Positions 5,909 through 6,029 of a stretch of DNA of 6,029 nucleotides are shown one piece after another. The stretch is from the NCBI GenBank assembly GCA_955652625.1, contig CATPBM010000070.1, positions 1 through 6,029 on the forward strand, given 5' to 3'. The notes under the pieces are model-generated. The model worked only from the letters and a program-made list of their open reading frames with translations, was not told the origin of the DNA and searched no databases. How positions within the stretch are numbered: the first letter of the stretch is position 1; every line of letters begins with the position of its first letter. Position numbers and translations under genes: made by a program. This DNA is from an uncultured Steroidobacteraceae bacterium (GTDB taxonomy: Bacteria; Pseudomonadota; Gammaproteobacteria; Steroidobacterales; Steroidobacteraceae).

Positions 5909-5930
5909 GATGAACCACGGATGAACCACG
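5909..5930 (+). repeat. Two perfect 11-bp tandem repeats just before parE
   Basis: GATGAACCACG occurs twice without a gap (5909-5919 and 5920-5930), ending 7 bp before the parE ATG. Each copy contains an ATG that opens a tiny frame: MNHG (5910-5924) and MNHAIG (5921-5941). The first stops over the second start, and the second stops over the parE start, each as ATGA. Whether these are translated is unknown. Confidence 0.7.
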
Positions 5931-5937
5931 CAATCGG

Positions 5938-6029
5938 ATGAGCCAGTCGTACACCGCTTCCGACATCGAGGTCCTGACCGGCCTCGAGCCCGTCCGGCGA
6001 CGGCCGGGCATGTACACCCACACGCAGCG
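5938..6029 (+). CDS. parE: DNA topoisomerase IV subunit B, N-terminal fragment (cut by window edge)
   Basis: ParE is the ATPase subunit of topoisomerase IV, which pairs with ParC to unlink daughter chromosomes. Thirty residues are visible, starting [20 protein letters not shown] and followed by [10 protein letters not shown]. The [18 protein letters not shown] stretch is nearly identical to the E. coli ParE start. It differs from GyrB, which usually has KGLDAVRKRPGMYIG at this place, so ParE is preferred. The visible part belongs to the start of the GHKL ATP-binding domain; the catalytic residues lie beyond the window. The Shine-Dalgarno sequence is poor (ATCGG before ATG). The short frames in the preceding tandem repeat end on this start codon, so translational coupling is conceivable. 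Confidence 0.93.
   Translation, partial: MSQSYTASDIEVLTGLEPVRRRPGMYTHTQ

Noticed and set aside
5938..6029. GyrB as an alternative to ParE
   Set aside because: The [17 protein letters not shown] stretch fits ParE; GyrB normally shows KGLDAVRKRPGMYIG there.

Overview
The window is GC-rich bacterial chromosome, most likely from a gammaproteobacterium. The best evidence is the compact xseB-ispA-dxs cluster, which has the same gene order as E. coli, and a parE start that reads almost like the E. coli ParE N-terminus. Genus cannot be read from this stretch. I see no mobile element, CRISPR array or RNA gene, and there is no gene-free stretch longer than about 150 bp.

Layout: (1) 1-2224, minus strand: xseB -> ispA -> dxs, an isoprenoid-precursor operon headed by the small subunit of exonuclease VII. 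dxs runs off the left edge. (2) 2225-2375: a divergent control region with two outward-facing sigma70-like promoters. Their -35 boxes form a perfect inverted repeat, and a separate 15-bp palindrome lies just before the rubrerythrin ribosome binding site. (3) 2376-4856, plus strand: a three-gene cassette of a rubredoxin-less rubrerythrin, a GlpC/HdrB-like iron-sulfur oxidoreductase with two [4Fe-4S] motifs and two CCG domains, and a DUF3501 protein. (4) 4892-5835, minus strand: a Pro/Ala-rich lipoprotein followed by a small secreted two-cysteine protein, both of unknown function. (5) 5836-5937: the divergent lipoprotein/parE control region, with an extended -10 box, a 9-bp GC-only inverted repeat and an 11-bp tandem repeat. 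(6) 5938-6029: the start of parE (topoisomerase IV subunit B), cut by the right edge.

How the genes may work together: the housekeeping genes dxs, ispA, xseB and parE flank an accessory redox cassette. The diiron protein could reduce peroxide or handle iron, the Fe-S protein could supply its electrons in place of the missing rubredoxin domain, and DUF3501 would be an unknown partner. This cassette and its palindromic leader are the most interesting part of the window. Its function is inferred from domain content and gene order, not demonstrated.
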